Assembly: GCA_903830745.1 (NCBI GenBank)
Contig: CAIKVF010000190.1
Location: forward strand, 1 to 6,352
Direction of reading: 5' to 3'
DNA from: an uncultured Actinomycetes bacterium
Lineage (GTDB): Bacteria; Actinomycetota; Acidimicrobiia; Acidimicrobiales; RAAP-2
Length of the DNA: 6,352 bases
Both the position numbers and the translations under genes were made by a program. The stretch's first letter is position 1; the number at the start of each line of letters is the position of its first letter. This document shows positions 5,862-6,352 of this stretch, piece by piece. The notes below the pieces were generated by a model. That model did not search any database, was not told where the DNA came from, and saw nothing but the letters and a program-made list of their open reading frames with translations.

Positions 5862-5870
5862 GGCACAGGC
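5862..5870 (+). repeat. GGCACAGGC motif upstream of rlmN (copy 2)
   Basis: Second copy of the 9-base sequence found at 2548-2556 before dnaB. It lies in the divergent gap between the HSD10-like gene and rlmN, about 11 bases upstream of the rlmN -10 motif, where a regulator could influence either gene. Function unknown. Confidence 0.4.
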
Positions 5871-5881
5871 CGTTCGCCATC

Positions 5882-5887
5882 TAGCCT
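5882..5887 (+). promoter_or_regulatory. -10 motif for a leaderless rlmN transcript
   Basis: TAGCCT fits TANNNT and is 6 bases before the rlmN ATG (5894). No purine-rich ribosome binding site is present in the 20 bases before the start. TAG at 5882-5884 is also an in-frame stop, so no start codon further upstream can be used. Confidence 0.5.
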
Positions 5888-5893
5888 TGTTAC

Positions 5894-6352
5894 ATGCCAT
5901 CGGCCTACGAATACACCAAAGAAGAACTGGCTGAGCTCCTAACGGGCGAGCCCCGTTACCGCGCCGACCAGGTCTGGCATGGTCTATGGACCGAGGGTCA
6001 AGACCTCAAAGAAATCACCACCATCCCTAAAGCACTTCGCTCAAAACTGGGCGAGCAGTTCCCTTCGAGTCTCGAAGTTGCGAACTTTGTTGAAAGCGAT
6101 CTCGGTTCTACCCAGAAATGGGTTTTTCGTTTAGCTGATGGCGCGACAATCGAAACTGTGTTGATGGCGTACGAAGACCGCGTCACGGTTTGTGTTTCTA
6201 GTCAAGCTGGTTGTGCAATGGGTTGCACGTTCTGTGCAACGGGCCAAGCCGGTTACTCTCGACAGCTCACCATTGGTGAAGTCATTGAGCAAGTGATGTT
6301 TGCAACACGTGCAGCAGCTCCTCGTCGACTTTCAAATGTTGTGTTCATGGGG
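5894..6352 (+). CDS. rlmN: Dual-specificity rRNA/tRNA methyltransferase RlmN, 5' part
   Basis: RlmN is a radical-SAM enzyme with a 4Fe-4S cluster that methylates C2 of A2503 in 23S rRNA and, in characterised members, of A37 in some tRNAs. The frame is open to the window end (153 codons, to VVFMG); about 200 residues are missing. The N-terminal accessory domain is visible (YRADQVWHGLW at 21-32, then a KWVFRLADG strand), followed by IETVLM and VTVCVSSQAGCAMGCTFC. Cys107, Cys111 and Cys114 form the CxxxCxxC cluster motif, and Cys100 matches the conserved Cys before it in E. coli RlmN (C118). ATG 5894 is the only good start: an in-frame TAG lies at 5882. No Shine-Dalgarno is visible, so a leaderless message is likely. 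The catalytic C-terminal Cys lies beyond the window. The paralogue Cfr was considered; the gene's chromosomal setting and sequence fit RlmN better. Confidence 0.95.
   Translation, partial: MPSAYEYTKEELAELLTGEPRYRADQVWHGLWTEGQDLKEITTIPKALRSKLGEQFPSSLEVANFVESDLGSTQKWVFRLADGATIETVLMAYEDRVTVCVSSQAGCAMGCTFCATGQAGYSRQLTIGEVIEQVMFATRAAAPRRLSNVVFMG

Noticed and set aside
5804..5866. GTG at 5866 as the start of the HSD10-like gene (279 residues)
   Set aside because: The strong AGGAG site is 8 bases before ATG 5803, and the SDR fold begins right there (MELKNTSSVVTGG), as in family members.
1..6352. A previously undescribed multi-gene system, mobile element or CRISPR array
   Set aside because: All coding space is accounted for by recognisable genes, gaps are short (longest about 160 bases), and no direct-repeat arrays, inverted terminal repeats or transposase fragments were seen.

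Overview
This window is a chromosomal housekeeping segment of intermediate GC, most likely from an actinobacterium (Actinomycetota). The evidence is the gene order rpsF-ssb-rpsR-rplI-dnaB, a cysteine-containing (CxxC...CxxH) S18 of actinobacterial type, TANNNT -10 motifs placed 6-7 bases before starts that have no ribosome binding site (leaderless style), and the type of short-chain dehydrogenases. An aquatic low/mid-GC lineage is possible, but the window cannot fix the genus.

Layout. Positions 1-603 hold the 3' three quarters of panB (pantothenate synthesis), cut by the window edge. After a 120-base gap with a small hairpin and a structured leader comes the operon rpsF (S6), ssb (single-strand DNA-binding protein), rpsR (S18 with an unusually long RG-rich and acidic tail) and rplI (L9). 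The genes are tightly packed: TAATG at ssb/rpsR and ATGA at rpsR/rplI, with the next gene's Shine-Dalgarno inside the preceding coding sequence. A perfect 14-bp hairpin ends the operon. dnaB (replicative helicase, no intein) follows under its own probable promoter. Its stop codon directly touches the stop codon of a converging minus-strand gene, an NAD(P)-dependent SDR oxidoreductase. A strong minus-strand terminator separates this from a second minus-strand SDR, a recognisable HSD10-type 3-hydroxyacyl-CoA dehydrogenase. Divergent from that, across 90 bases, begins rlmN (23S rRNA A2503 / tRNA A37 methyltransferase, radical SAM), cut by the right edge after 153 codons.

Functionally, the plus-strand genes serve translation (S6, S18, L9, RlmN) and replication (SSB, DnaB). 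S6 and S18 bind each other in the small subunit, and the leader before rpsF has the kind of structure expected for S6:S18 feedback control. The two SDR genes look like metabolic genes (fatty or branched-chain acyl-CoA oxidation and a general carbonyl/alcohol oxidoreductase) placed between dnaB and rlmN.

I see no mobile element, CRISPR array, tRNA, rRNA or previously undescribed multi-gene system. The points most worth following up are the rpsF leader, the S18 tail and the two apparently leaderless starts.
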